Source of the DNA: Flavobacterium sharifuzzamanii
Lineage (GTDB): Bacteria; Bacteroidota; Bacteroidia; Flavobacteriales; Flavobacteriaceae
Assembly: GCF_003254585.1 (NCBI RefSeq)
Contig: NZ_QJGZ01000040.1
Span: forward strand, 496,001-560,000
Direction of reading: 5' to 3'
DNA: 64,000 nucleotides
Below are positions 1 to 8,182 of this stretch, piece by piece. The position numbers and the translations under genes were made by a program. Numbering within the stretch: position 1 is the first letter of the stretch; the number at the start of each line of letters is the position of its first letter. The notes under the pieces are model-generated. The model was given only the letters and a program-made list of their open reading frames with translations, searched no databases and was not told where the DNA came from.

Positions 1-609
1 ATGAAGAATATTGATTCAGCTTTTAAATATGTAAGAAGCTTTACAATGCTGGTTATTGCAGGCTGTGTTGTTATCTGTTGTTTTGCGCTTTATAAAAGTT
101 TCCAGACTGTAGCCAGAATGCAAGACAAGGTTTATATCCTGGCAGCGGGCAAAGCACTAGAAGCGTATGCTTCTGAAAGGAAGGATAATATACCAGTGGA
201 AGCCAGAGATCATGTCAAAACATTTCACAAATTTTTCTTTACCCTTGACCCTGATGACAAGGTAATTAAAACAAATGTGACGAAGGCATTATATCTGGCT
301 GATGAAAGTGCAAAAAGAATCTACGACGACCTAAAGGAAAATGGATTCTATTCAGGAGTCATATCAGGAAATATCAGTCAGACTGTACAAATAGACAGCA
401 TAAACATCGACATAAAAGATTATCCATATCGATTTAAATGTTTTGCCAGACAAAGTATAATTCGAACTACAAGTATTTTAAAAAGAAGTCTAGTCACCGA
501 AGGAAGCCTTCGAAATGTGTCAAGAAGTGATAATAATCCTCACGGCTTTTTAATCGAACGTTTCAATACTATTGAAAATAAAGACCTCGGTTTAGAAAAC
601 AGAAAGTAG
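1..609 (+). CDS. traK: Conjugative transposon protein TraK
   Basis: This 202-residue protein matches the Bacteroidota conjugative-transposon TraK family, an inner-membrane part of the type IV-like mating channel. The sequence shows a short cytoplasmic N-terminus, one membrane segment at about residues 15-33, and a periplasmic remainder, as expected for a VirB8-like bitopic component. The length is normal for TraK and the ATG at the first base of the window gives a family-typical N-terminus, although an upstream start cannot be excluded. It abuts the next gene with no gap and is followed by traM and traN in the usual order. The family call comes from recognised sequence pattern and synteny; a direct role in this host is inferred. 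Confidence 0.85.
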   Translation: MKNIDSAFKYVRSFTMLVIAGCVVICCFALYKSFQTVARMQDKVYILAAGKALEAYASERKDNIPVEARDHVKTFHKFFFTLDPDDKVIKTNVTKALYLADESAKRIYDDLKENGFYSGVISGNISQTVQIDSINIDIKDYPYRFKCFARQSIIRTTSILKRSLVTEGSLRNVSRSDNNPHGFLIERFNTIENKDLGLENRK

Positions 610-807
610 ATGAAATCGCTATTTAAAAAAAGAGAAGCGCCATTTGTATACAACAGATACTATCTGTTTCTACAGGAAAAATGGGTGCGAAAGATGGAGT
701 TTCTTACGCAAGGATTCTCCAAAAAGCAACTGATTCTTTTCCTGGTATTATTTATTGCATTTAGTTCTGCTTATTTTCTATTTATCGTTTATGAGGCTTT
801 AAACTGA
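610..807 (+). CDS. Small membrane protein in the TraL position
   Basis: This encodes a 65-residue protein that starts on the base after the traK stop, so the two genes are probably co-translated. It has a basic N-terminal half and one hydrophobic segment at about residues 40-60, predicting a single-pass inner-membrane protein. In Bacteroides conjugative transposons a small TraL (DUF3989) membrane protein lies between TraK and TraM. Position, size and topology fit that role, but I see no diagnostic motif, so TraL is an inference from synteny. Confidence 0.6.
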   Translation: MKSLFKKREAPFVYNRYYLFLQEKWVRKMEFLTQGFSKKQLILFLVLFIAFSSAYFLFIVYEALN

Positions 808-879
808 GATATTTTTCAGTCGGGGAACAGAATGGTAAAGCCTTCAACAATAATTTAATTCATTTTAAAAAGTAAAGAC

Positions 880-2166
880 ATGGAACAAAAAAATATTTCT
901 ATGAAAGAAGATAAAAAAAGAAAAATGCTTTTAATGCTGCCATTGATAACTCTTCCCTTCATATCTATTTTGTTTTACACATTAGGTGGAGGAAAGATGA
1001 GTACAGATGCGGCAGAAAATAAAATTAAAAAAGGTTTCAATTTTAATCTGCCCATTCCAAAGTTTAAGGAAGATTCATCTTTAAATAAAATGAGCTATTA
1101 TGACCAGGCGGCGGTAGACTCCATTAAACTGCAGGAACAAATTAAAAAAGATCCGAATTACTCTAATAATAAGTTGCTTGATCAATCTCAGAGTCCATTT
1201 GCTGAATCAGATGTGAGGTTAAAAGATTTTTTAAGTAACGGTCGAGGGCTAAATTCAGAACCGCTGCAGAACAGGAATGAAAAAAAGATATATGAAAAAC
1301 TTCATTTGTTGCAGAAAGCCATCAGTCAGCCATCTACAGTAGACAAGTATGAGCAGGACATGAGCGAGTTTGAGAATTATGGTTCATCTAACGAAGTTTC
1401 TACTCAAATCAAGGACTTAGAAAAAATGATGTCTACTATGGGGGAATCTCAGCCAGATCCCGAACTGCAGCAATTGAGCGGTATGCTTGAAAACATACTC
1501 GATATCCAACATCCTTCAAGAGTTGCGGAAAAGCTGCTTAAAAATTCAGAAAGTAAGAAAGGAAAAGTTTATAACGTAGATAGCAAAAAAGCATCAGTAA
1601 ATATTACTTCACTTCAGGAAAATAAAGCAGAGAACAATTTTCAACAGAATGCTTTTTATACAGTAGAAGATGCAACAAATGGAGATTCTCCTCAAAATGC
1701 ACTGGAAGCATTTGTGCATGAAACCCAGACTGTTGTCAACGGATCAATTATAAAATTAAGACTCGGAGGTGATGCGGTAATTCAGGGTACAGTAATTCCA
1801 AAAAACACTTTCCTATATGGTGTTGCCACTTTGAAAGGGGAAAGACTTGAAATAAAGATAGAAAATCTGCAATACCGAAGCTCAATATTCCCAGTTCAGC
1901 TTGCGGTTTATGATATTGATGGAATGGAAGGGATAAATATTCCAGGTGCAATCGGCAGGGATGTAGCGAAGGCTTCTGCAGACCGTTCAATACAGACTTT
2001 AGGGTTGACCGGTGTTACAGATTCATGGGGAGCTCAGGCAGCAGGAATGGGTATCGAGGCGGCAAAAAGTCTTTTAAGCAAGAAAGTAAAACTCATCAAA
2101 GTAATAGTTAAAGCAGGATATCAGGTACTTCTGTATGATGAAAAACAAAAGAATCTAAAACCTTAA
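880..2166 (+). CDS. traM: Conjugative transposon protein TraM
   Basis: This 428-residue protein fits the Bacteroides-type TraM family, a VirB10-like channel scaffold spanning the envelope. There is a basic N-terminus, a membrane anchor at about residues 16-36 (with LPFISILFYTLGG), and a long low-complexity charged periplasmic linker to about residue 265. The conserved C-terminal domain follows, with the VNGSIIKLRLGGDAVIQG and AVYDIDGMEGINIPG stretches typical of the family. It precedes traN by 11 bases, consistent with one operon. The low-complexity middle is expected to diverge quickly, while the C-terminal domain carries the identification. Confidence 0.9.
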   Translation: MEQKNISMKEDKKRKMLLMLPLITLPFISILFYTLGGGKMSTDAAENKIKKGFNFNLPIPKFKEDSSLNKMSYYDQAAVDSIKLQEQIKKDPNYSNNKLLDQSQSPFAESDVRLKDFLSNGRGLNSEPLQNRNEKKIYEKLHLLQKAISQPSTVDKYEQDMSEFENYGSSNEVSTQIKDLEKMMSTMGESQPDPELQQLSGMLENILDIQHPSRVAEKLLKNSESKKGKVYNVDSKKASVNITSLQENKAENNFQQNAFYTVEDATNGDSPQNALEAFVHETQTVVNGSIIKLRLGGDAVIQGTVIPKNTFLYGVATLKGERLEIKIENLQYRSSIFPVQLAVYDIDGMEGINIPGAIGRDVAKASADRSIQTLGLTGVTDSWGAQAAGMGIEAAKSLLSKKVKLIKVIVKAGYQVLLYDEKQKNLKP

Positions 2167-2177
2167 AGTGAAAAAAA

Positions 2178-3041
2178 ATGAAAAGAATTAATCATTTATT
2201 TAAAATGAGTTTATTGCTGTTTTCTGTTTTAGCCTATCCTCAGTTGAGTGTAAAAGAGACGATAGCAAACGAAGACCAATACAAAAGCGTTCAGATCGGA
2301 TACTCCAAAACAACAAGTATTGTTTTTTCCTATCCAATCAAGAGCATTGATAAAGGAAGTGATGAGGTACTGGTACAGAAAGCCAAAGGTGTAGAGAATA
2401 TATTACTGATTAAAGCAGCTAAACAGCATTTCATTCAGACCAACCTGACTGTTGTGACTTCTGACGCGAGATTATACGTATTTGTACTGAATTATGATGA
2501 TGACTGTCCGGATTTGAATGTTAAAGCCGTGAATTCCATTGCTGCCAGTAAAGATGTTTTATTTTCACTTGAGAACGAAAACCAGAAAAAAATAGAACAA
2601 TGTGCCTCCCTGGCATTATCTAAAAAGAATAAAATCGGCGGTTATAACAAATCTAAGTATCAGATAAGACTAGAGCTGAACGGTATTTTTATTTATCAGG
2701 ATGTTTTGTATTTGAGGATAGTATTTGAAAATAAGTCAAAGATTAACTATGACATTGATCAGTTCCGATTTTTTATCAGGGATCAAAAAAAATCAAAACG
2801 TACTGCATCGCAGGAAATAGAAATTGAGCCGCTTTATAAAACTACGTCATCCACTTTGATCCCCTATAAGTCTGAAGTAGTAAAAGTTTATGCGCTCGAA
2901 AAGTTTACTATTCCTGAAAACAAATATCTCACACTTCAGCTAATTGAAAAAAATGGTGGAAGACATCTTGAACTTGATATCAGCAGTAACCTGACCGAGA
3001 AAGTATTTCCAATCGAGGCATTTAACATGGATAAATTTTAA
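2178..3041 (+). CDS. traN: Conjugative transposon protein TraN
   Basis: This 287-residue exported protein belongs to the Bacteroidota TraN family, thought to be the VirB9-like outer-membrane partner of TraM. It has a signal peptide (about residues 1-20), then the family-typical segment around YSKTTSIVFSYPIKSIDKG where TraN proteins describe binding to the channel core, and a beta-rich C-terminal domain from about residue 160. It is the last recognisable mating-channel gene here. TraO, TraP and TraQ, which commonly follow, are not found downstream, so the order diverges from the Bacteroides model after this point. Confidence 0.88.
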   Translation: MKRINHLFKMSLLLFSVLAYPQLSVKETIANEDQYKSVQIGYSKTTSIVFSYPIKSIDKGSDEVLVQKAKGVENILLIKAAKQHFIQTNLTVVTSDARLYVFVLNYDDDCPDLNVKAVNSIAASKDVLFSLENENQKKIEQCASLALSKKNKIGGYNKSKYQIRLELNGIFIYQDVLYLRIVFENKSKINYDIDQFRFFIRDQKKSKRTASQEIEIEPLYKTTSSTLIPYKSEVVKVYALEKFTIPENKYLTLQLIEKNGGRHLELDISSNLTEKVFPIEAFNMDKF

Positions 3042-3053
3042 ACGAGATATATC

Positions 3054-3374
3054 ATGACAATAAATGTAGCAGATGCTGAAAAGCTGTTATCATACGCGGA
3101 AGAGATGGTTTCATACGGTTATCAATTTGCAGCATATCCTCTGAAATTAATTACTGACAGTGATACTATTCAGTTTTTTAGAACATGGATGGCTGCAGAG
3201 GATTATTGCCTTGTGGGACCTAATGATGTTGATTATTTTAAGAATATTCCAATAACATCTCTCATCAATGATTTAAACATAATTCTAGAGAGCGGTATTG
3301 ATACTTCTCGAATAGAGACCGTTGATGTAAGTAAATTTATGCATCTGTATAAAGAGAGAAATGAATTGAATTGA
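3054..3374 (+). CDS. Conserved-looking hypothetical protein of the element
   Basis: This 106-residue soluble protein has no signal peptide, membrane segment or motif I recognise. It is acidic, appears mostly helical, and lies 12 bases after traN in the same direction, so it is probably in the transfer operon. The downstream reading frame overlaps its stop only if a TTG start is used. I do not assign a function. Confidence 0.6.
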   Translation: MTINVADAEKLLSYAEEMVSYGYQFAAYPLKLITDSDTIQFFRTWMAAEDYCLVGPNDVDYFKNIPITSLINDLNIILESGIDTSRIETVDVSKFMHLYKERNELN

Positions 3375-3400
3375 ATGAAAACAACTTAAATGCAAATACA

Positions 3401-4201
3401 ATGAACGAGAAAAATTTAGAATATCTAAAGGACCAGTTAAAATACACTGGAATGGGGGAAACGTTTGAAACAGAACTAAAAGAGAAAATGCAGAAAGGAG
3501 ATAAGGATTTTAAAATCATCCATAGCGGGATTATGAATAATGGAGTGCCAAACAATGATACTTTGACAGTTGAATTGAATTTCAAGAAATCAGATCAGAG
3601 TGACATTTACTTTTTTAATTCTTATCATGTGAATCTGCAGAAAGAAGAGAACAAGCCTGGACTGGAGCAAACATTTTATATAAATAATGATGGCACAAGT
3701 ATAACTCTTAAGGAAGCTTACAATTTGATGGAAGGCCGTTCTGTGAACAAAGATCTTAAAACCAAGGAAGGGGAATCATACAACGCATGGTTAAAAATGG
3801 ATTTTAAAGAATCAGAGAGCAATGGCAATTTTAAAATAAATCATTTTCATCAAAATTATGGCTATGACTTAGAGGGCAGTCTCGAAAAACATTCTATTAA
3901 AGAGCTTCAGACTCCAAACTACAAAGAAAATTTGATGAGCTCACTTAAGAAAGGAAATCTGCAGTCTGTAACTTTTGTTGTCAATGGTGTGGAAAGTAAA
4001 ATGTTTGTAGAGGCCAATCCTCAGTTTAAAACATTAAATGTGTATGATGGCAGCCTTCAGAGAATCAATCATAGAGAAAGCAAACAGCAAAAACAGTCGG
4101 AATCTAAGGATAAAAATGTCAGCAAGGATAATGATGATGAACCAGCACAGAAAGAGCAGAACTCAACAGCCCGCAAAAGAAAAGCGGGTAAATCTGTTTA
4201 G
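3401..4201 (+). CDS. Element-borne hypothetical protein, first of a paralogous pair
   Basis: This is a soluble, highly charged protein of about 266 residues. An in-frame TTG ten codons upstream (3371) would overlap the previous gene, but I prefer the ATG at 3401, whose product begins with MNEKNLEYLKDQLKYTGMGE. The N-terminal half contains TLTVELNFKKSDQSDIYFFN, a pattern I associate with poorly characterised proteins of Bacteroidota mobile elements. The middle contains TLKEAYNLMEGRSV, and the C-terminal part ends in a lysine-rich tail that could bind nucleic acid. Residues about 150-230 (QNYGYDLEGSL to MFVEANPQ) are clearly similar to the C-terminal part of the next gene. The function is unknown. 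Confidence 0.7.
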   Translation: MNEKNLEYLKDQLKYTGMGETFETELKEKMQKGDKDFKIIHSGIMNNGVPNNDTLTVELNFKKSDQSDIYFFNSYHVNLQKEENKPGLEQTFYINNDGTSITLKEAYNLMEGRSVNKDLKTKEGESYNAWLKMDFKESESNGNFKINHFHQNYGYDLEGSLEKHSIKELQTPNYKENLMSSLKKGNLQSVTFVVNGVESKMFVEANPQFKTLNVYDGSLQRINHRESKQQKQSESKDKNVSKDNDDEPAQKEQNSTARKRKAGKSV

Positions 4202-4223
4202 CATAAATAATCAAAAGTAAAAA

Positions 4224-5270
4224 ATGATGGACGATCAGTCCCTTACCAATAGGCTTGCAGTTGAAATAAACGATTGGAATAGTAAAGAGGAAAACCTAAA
4301 AAAGCTTTTCCGTTCCAGTCCTTCAATTGAAACTTCTCTTTTAAAGGAGAAGTTAAAATGGTATGAAAGTGTGCTGGCTAGATATCGTAAGACGAATAGT
4401 GTTTATGAAAACCTTACTCTTCAAGTTGTGAAAGGCGAGCACGATAATCTGGTAAACCAGTTATACCCAGAAAAGCTAAGAAGGTTTATTTATAAAAACA
4501 TTGTTCTAAGGATGAATGTGAGATTAAAATCTTCTATTTACAGCAAAATTGAAGCGAAATCTAACAATGAGCTTAAGGAAAAATTGGAAAGAATAGGTTT
4601 TAAAGATGCTTTTAAAAAAGTCGAGCGATATTTGAATCTGGGAGAAACGAAATTTATTGTGCCTGTTTCTTACTATTTAAATGAAAAAGAGAGACTAGAT
4701 CATTCTCTTAATTTTAGAAAAGATGAGTCCGGCCAATATCAATTTGAAGGATTTAAAACCAGTCTTTATTCACAATCCAAAAATGAAGAAAATAGACAGC
4801 ATTTTTTTACAGACGATGGTGTTAATGCAAGACAGTCTTATGAATTACTTTCAGGTCGGGCGGTTTTGATCGATGGAATCTGGAAGCAATTGGATTTAAA
4901 TGATAAAGATGCATCTGGCAGTTATAGAGTAAAAGAATTTCCTCAAGAGTACGGCTATGATTTAAAGAAGGCTTTGGAAGAATTGCCTATAAATTCTTTG
5001 GATCAATTACAGGTTGGGGAAATCTTGGGATCTTTAAAAAATGGAGGCAGAGAGCTGGTTAATTTAGAAAGAAATGGCAGTTCTCAAAATTTTTATGTAG
5101 AAGCTAATCCACAAAATAGAGGGCTATTGATCCACAATGAAGATTTAAAAAAAGTATTGCTTTCGGATCTTTTAAATCAAAATTCCAAAACTTCAAATAA
5201 GCAAGCAAAGTGTTTAGCGATACAGTCTTCTCAAAGACAACATAGAACAGCTAAAAGTAAAAGTTTATAA
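4224..5270 (+). CDS. Element-borne hypothetical protein, second of a paralogous pair
   Basis: This 348-residue soluble protein has a helical, charged N-terminal region (about 1-140) followed by a module shared with the preceding gene. Matching landmarks are VSYYLNEKERLDHSLNFRK against the upstream LNFKKSDQSD, SYELLSGRAVLIDG against AYNLMEGRSVNKD, EYGYDLKKALEELPI against NYGYDLEGSLEKHSI, and FYVEANPQ against MFVEANPQ. The shared part covers roughly residues 145-320, so the two genes probably arose by duplication plus divergence of the N-terminus. Both end in basic tails. The function is unknown; presence inside the transfer region suggests an element-specific role. Confidence 0.7.
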   Translation: MMDDQSLTNRLAVEINDWNSKEENLKKLFRSSPSIETSLLKEKLKWYESVLARYRKTNSVYENLTLQVVKGEHDNLVNQLYPEKLRRFIYKNIVLRMNVRLKSSIYSKIEAKSNNELKEKLERIGFKDAFKKVERYLNLGETKFIVPVSYYLNEKERLDHSLNFRKDESGQYQFEGFKTSLYSQSKNEENRQHFFTDDGVNARQSYELLSGRAVLIDGIWKQLDLNDKDASGSYRVKEFPQEYGYDLKKALEELPINSLDQLQVGEILGSLKNGGRELVNLERNGSSQNFYVEANPQNRGLLIHNEDLKKVLLSDLLNQNSKTSNKQAKCLAIQSSQRQHRTAKSKSL

Positions 5271-5280
5271 ATTATTCAAA

Positions 5281-5565
5281 ATGGAAAATTTAAAACCGCT
5301 ATCGGACTTTTTTACAGCAATTGAAAATGATTTTCGAATAAGCTCGACACATATTGCTATTTACATGTCTTTGCTTCAGTATAGGACGCAGAATCAGTTT
5401 GTAAACCCAATACAGGTCTATAGACATGATATAACACCAATAGCAAAGATTTCCTCTCCGCATACTTATCACAGATGCATCCAGGAATTGAGTGATTATG
5501 GATATCTTAAATACGAGCCTTCGTTTAAGAAAACACAAGGAAGCAAGATTTACTTTTACGATTGA
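5281..5565 (+). CDS. Small winged-helix-like protein
   Basis: This 94-residue protein has the layout of a short winged-helix DNA-binding domain: a helical N-terminus (about 5-35), then a SSPHTYHRCIQELSDYGYLK segment resembling a recognition helix and wing turn, and a short beta end. Similar small proteins occur in conjugative elements of Bacteroidota. It is the last gene before a strong terminator, ten bases after the preceding gene. Regulation of the transfer operon is a reasonable guess, but no target is visible. Confidence 0.6.
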   Translation: MENLKPLSDFFTAIENDFRISSTHIAIYMSLLQYRTQNQFVNPIQVYRHDITPIAKISSPHTYHRCIQELSDYGYLKYEPSFKKTQGSKIYFYD

Positions 5566-5584
5566 GCATAGATAAATAACCATG

Positions 5585-5607
5585 AAAGCCCGTAAAGGGC
5601 TTTTATT
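5585..5607 (+). terminator. Rho-independent terminator of the transfer operon
   Basis: A perfect 7-bp stem (AAAGCCC / GGGCTTT, 5585-5591 with 5597-5603) and a 5-base loop are followed by a T-rich run. It lies 19 bases after the winged-helix-like gene and before the recombinase operon, so it separates the two transcription units. Confidence 0.8.
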
Positions 5608-5617
5608 ATTTAATTAG

Positions 5618-5788
5618 ATGATGATGGAAAATGAAGAAGAAAAAATGAGAGGAAAAATAACTCCAGAGAAAGCTATGCAAATGTTAAACTCTGAGGGTAT
5701 GAATGTTACAATTGAAGAAGCAACTGAAATTTTGCTATTTTTACAAAAATTGGCCCATGCGGTCGTTTCAAAATTTTTAGAATCATGA
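5618..5788 (+). CDS. 56-residue protein translationally coupled to the serine recombinase
   Basis: This small ORF begins with three consecutive ATG codons (5618, 5621, 5624) and encodes about 54-56 residues. It starts with an acidic segment, then GKITPEKAMQMLNSEGMNV, and then a helical C-terminus (IEEATEILLFLQKLAHAV). Its TGA overlaps the recombinase ATG in an ATGA junction at 5785-5788, a strong sign of coupled translation. The composition is coding-like and the repeated helical pattern suggests a compact folded domain. Small ORFs of this type precede recombinases in related elements as far as I recall. A recombination-accessory or regulatory role is inferred only from the coupling. Confidence 0.65.
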   Translation: MMMENEEEKMRGKITPEKAMQMLNSEGMNVTIEEATEILLFLQKLAHAVVSKFLES

Positions 5789-7419
5789 GTATTATTGCAG
5801 ATTTATACATTCGTGTAAGCACAGACGAGCAGGCTGAGAAGGGATATTCACAAAGAAATCAGGAAGAAGTCCTACGTAAGTATTGTTCTATAAATTATAT
5901 TGAAGTTCGTAATGTTATTTATGAAGATCATTCAGCCAAAACCTTTAATAGACCACAATGGAATAAATTACTTCTTAATCTTAAAAGAGAGAAAAACAAA
6001 TGCGACTTTGTCTTATTTACAAAATGGGACAGGTTTAGTAGAAATGCTGGTGACGCATACCAAATGATAAGTGTTCTACGAAAACTTGGAGTGGAGCCAC
6101 AAGCTATCGAACAGCCTCTTGATTTATCTATTCCTGAAAATAAGATGATGCTTGCTTTTTATCTCGCTGCCCCAGAAGTAGAGAATGACAGACGGGCTTT
6201 AAATACTTTTCATGGAATGCGAAGAGCTAAAAAAGAAGGAAGATATATGGGAACTGCTCCCTTTGGTTATACAAATAAATCCAAAGAGGACGGAACCAAA
6301 TATATTGCTCTTGTAGAGCCGGCTGCATCAGTAATGAGATGGATATTCGAAGAAATTGCAAGAGGAGTGTTTAACACTGAACAAGTTTACCATCTTGCAT
6401 GCAGAAGAGGTTTTACAAGAACCAAAAGCAATATGTGGGGTTTAATTCGAAATCCAATTTACTATGGTAAAATTTTTGTTCCCCAATATAAAGATGAAGA
6501 AAGCATGTTAGTTACAGGACAGCATGAGCCTTTAATCTCGGAAGGTCTTTTTTATAATGTTCAGGATATTTTAGATGGAAAATCACGTATTTACAGACCT
6601 AAAATTAAAACAGTTGTAGAATTTCCCCTCAGAGGGTTCTTTAATTGTCCAAAGTGTCAAAAAAAGCTTCAGGGAAGCAAGTGTAAAGGCAGACATAAAC
6701 ATTACTATTATTATCATTGTGAAGCCCAGTGTAAATTTAGAATCAATTCAGAAGTAGCCAACAAATTATTTACTGAAAATCTAAAAAAATATCAGCCAAT
6801 ACCGGAAGTTAAAAAATTATACACTTCGGTTATATTTGAAACCCATCGAGAATTGGCTAACAATACTGGTGAACAGAAAAGAAGACTTTTAGAGCAGATT
6901 AAAGATTTCGAACTTCGATTAAGTAATGCAAGAGATCTTCTTTTAACATCGAAAATAGATTCCGATGATTATAAATTAATGAAAGATGACTACACTATAC
7001 GAATTACAAACCTTGAAAGGGAATTATCATCCATAGCAAAATATAGACACAGCATCGAATCCCTTTTAAATAAAGGCATTGAGAATTTAATTAAAATGAA
7101 TGAAGCTTATGTAGATATGGATTTATCAGAAGCTCGGAGTCTAATAGGTTTAGTTTACCCTGAAAATTTTACGATTCGTGAAAATAAAATACAAACCGCT
7201 AGAGTGAACAAAATTGTAGAGAGTATATATTTGATAAACAAGGAGTTACGGGATAAAAAAAATGGAACAAAAGATGATTTTTATCTTTTGTCCCATAGAG
7301 TGAGCCTTACGATACAAATTACAAACCATCATTTTTTGGATGATTTGGAAAGACTTTTAAGAATAAATGAATCGTCTGATAATGTATTGTTATATAGTGA
7401 ATTAACTATAGCGGCTTAA
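5785..7419 (+). CDS. Large serine recombinase (element integrase)
   Basis: This 544-residue protein has the three-part layout of large serine integrases. Residues 1 to about 150 form the resolvase catalytic domain, with the nucleophile at Ser12 in the motif YIRVSTDEQ and arginines further on in the WDRFSRNAGDAY segment. The recombinase domain follows (about 155-280, containing RNPIYYGKIF). A zinc-ribbon comes next, with CPKC at about 288 and later cysteines in CEAQC, and then a coiled-coil region (about 355-425) that in characterised integrases controls directionality. It is probably the enzyme that integrates and excises the conjugative element whose transfer genes lie upstream. An excisionase-like gene and an attachment-like sequence lie immediately downstream, as expected at the element boundary. 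Confidence 0.93.
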   Translation: MSIIADLYIRVSTDEQAEKGYSQRNQEEVLRKYCSINYIEVRNVIYEDHSAKTFNRPQWNKLLLNLKREKNKCDFVLFTKWDRFSRNAGDAYQMISVLRKLGVEPQAIEQPLDLSIPENKMMLAFYLAAPEVENDRRALNTFHGMRRAKKEGRYMGTAPFGYTNKSKEDGTKYIALVEPAASVMRWIFEEIARGVFNTEQVYHLACRRGFTRTKSNMWGLIRNPIYYGKIFVPQYKDEESMLVTGQHEPLISEGLFYNVQDILDGKSRIYRPKIKTVVEFPLRGFFNCPKCQKKLQGSKCKGRHKHYYYYHCEAQCKFRINSEVANKLFTENLKKYQPIPEVKKLYTSVIFETHRELANNTGEQKRRLLEQIKDFELRLSNARDLLLTSKIDSDDYKLMKDDYTIRITNLERELSSIAKYRHSIESLLNKGIENLIKMNEAYVDMDLSEARSLIGLVYPENFTIRENKIQTARVNKIVESIYLINKELRDKKNGTKDDFYLLSHRVSLTIQITNHHFLDDLERLLRINESSDNVLLYSELTIAA

Positions 7420-7465
7420 TTAATTTCTTTACTTTTTAAAGCTTGAAATAAGCAAAATTAATTGT

Positions 7466-7485
7466 GATGCAAACCTTTTTGCATC
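7466..7485. promoter_or_regulatory. 20-bp palindrome upstream of the excisionase-like gene
   Basis: Perfect 8-base arms GATGCAAA (7466-7473) and TTTGCATC (7478-7485) are separated by 4 bases and lie 10 bases upstream of the first ATG of the next gene. There is no T-tract after it, so it does not look like a terminator. The location fits an operator for the following helix-turn-helix protein or an RNA hairpin affecting its translation; both are inferences. Confidence 0.55.
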
Positions 7486-7495
7486 TAGAAAACTT

Positions 7496-7837
7496 ATGCA
7501 TATTATGAAACCATATAAATTTGAAGATTTGCCGGATATTTTAGGAACACTTTCTTTACGTATAGAAAATATTGAAAGGATTTTAAAAAATAGCGCGAAA
7601 GAGGAAATAGAGATTGACGATAACTTGCTTACTATCCAGGATGCTTCAAAACTCTTGAAGCTTTCTGTTGCCACTATATATTCTAAAGTATGCAGGAATG
7701 AATTGCCTGTAAGTAAAAAGGGCAAGCGACTTTATTTTCAAAAGACTGAACTACTTGACTGGATTAAGTCCGGGCGAATTAAGACTATAGCAGAAATCCA
7801 AAAAGAAGTAAATAACAGGTTAGATAAAAGATATTAA
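7496..7837 (+). CDS. Helix-turn-helix protein of the excisionase (MerR-like) type
   Basis: This protein is 113 residues long if started at 7496, or 110 from the ATG at 7505; both are close to the palindrome. Residues about 45-95 match the helix-turn-helix excisionase family common in Bacteroidota: LTIQDASKLLKLSVATIYSK is followed by VSKKGKRLYFQKTELLDWI. The N-terminal 40 residues are helical and charged. Its position between the serine recombinase and the element end suggests a recombination directionality factor or a regulator of excision. That role is inferred from family and position. Confidence 0.8.
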   Translation: MHIMKPYKFEDLPDILGTLSLRIENIERILKNSAKEEIEIDDNLLTIQDASKLLKLSVATIYSKVCRNELPVSKKGKRLYFQKTELLDWIKSGRIKTIAEIQKEVNNRLDKRY

Positions 7838-7844
7838 AATTAAG

Positions 7845-7871
7845 AACTGCATATTTTTTGCAGTTTTTTTA
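7845..7871 (+). terminator. Terminator after the excisionase-like gene
   Basis: A 7-bp stem (AACTGCA, 7845-7851, with TGCAGTT, 7859-7865) is followed directly by a run of T residues. It closes the recombinase/excisionase unit just before the attachment-like sequence. Confidence 0.75.
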
Positions 7872-7880
7872 TTTGTACCC

Positions 7881-7940
7881 CATTTGTACCTCTTGTCAAT
7901 GCATCCCTTACAAATTCTGGAAAGTGAATTTCTGGAACTT
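7881..7940 (+). repeat. Attachment-like direct repeat, copy A
   Basis: The first 41 bases (7881-7921) match 41,323-41,363 at 37 positions in the same orientation, sharing the blocks CATTTGTA, TCTTGTCAATGCA and CCTTACAAATTCTGGA. Similarity resumes after a 4-base gap with GAATTTCTGGAACT. A third, more distant copy lies near 44,334-44,396. Because copy A sits just outside the recombinase/excisionase genes, it is a good candidate for the right junction (attR or attL) of the conjugative element. The left junction is not in the window, so the exact core cannot be defined here. Confidence 0.6.
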
Positions 7941-8182
7941 TACCAACATCAAAAAATGAATTTAAGGATCTGAAGATTAAAATTAAAAAGTCTGTTTTTG
8001 CTGCAATGCTTAAGATAATTTATAAATTGATTCTTTTTGTTGTCTTGTGAGATACTTATTTAGATATTTGAAAACCTAATTTCTTTAAAACAACTCTTAG
8101 ATTAATTTTAACTAAAGATTTACAGCTGTTGTTCATGACAAACAACAACTGTAAAAATAGAGAGAATAGAACTGATAATTTA

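Larger units (their letters stand above)
7838..8182. other. Intergenic boundary between conjugative element and pectin locus
   Basis: This 345-base gap contains the terminator at 7845-7871 and the attachment-like repeat at 7881-7940. The remaining AT-rich 240 bases show no convincing gene; the longest readable stretches are about 20 codons. The genes on both sides converge here. Confidence 0.7.

Noticed and set aside
3371..3401. TTG start overlapping the preceding stop for the first paralogous element gene
   Set aside because: It would add ten residues without any pattern, and an ATG ten codons later gives a better N-terminus, so the ATG was used.
7881..7960. Short open frame running through attachment-like copy A
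   Set aside because: It is only about 23 codons from its ATG, and the equivalent frame in the other repeat copies is interrupted, so it is not treated as a gene.
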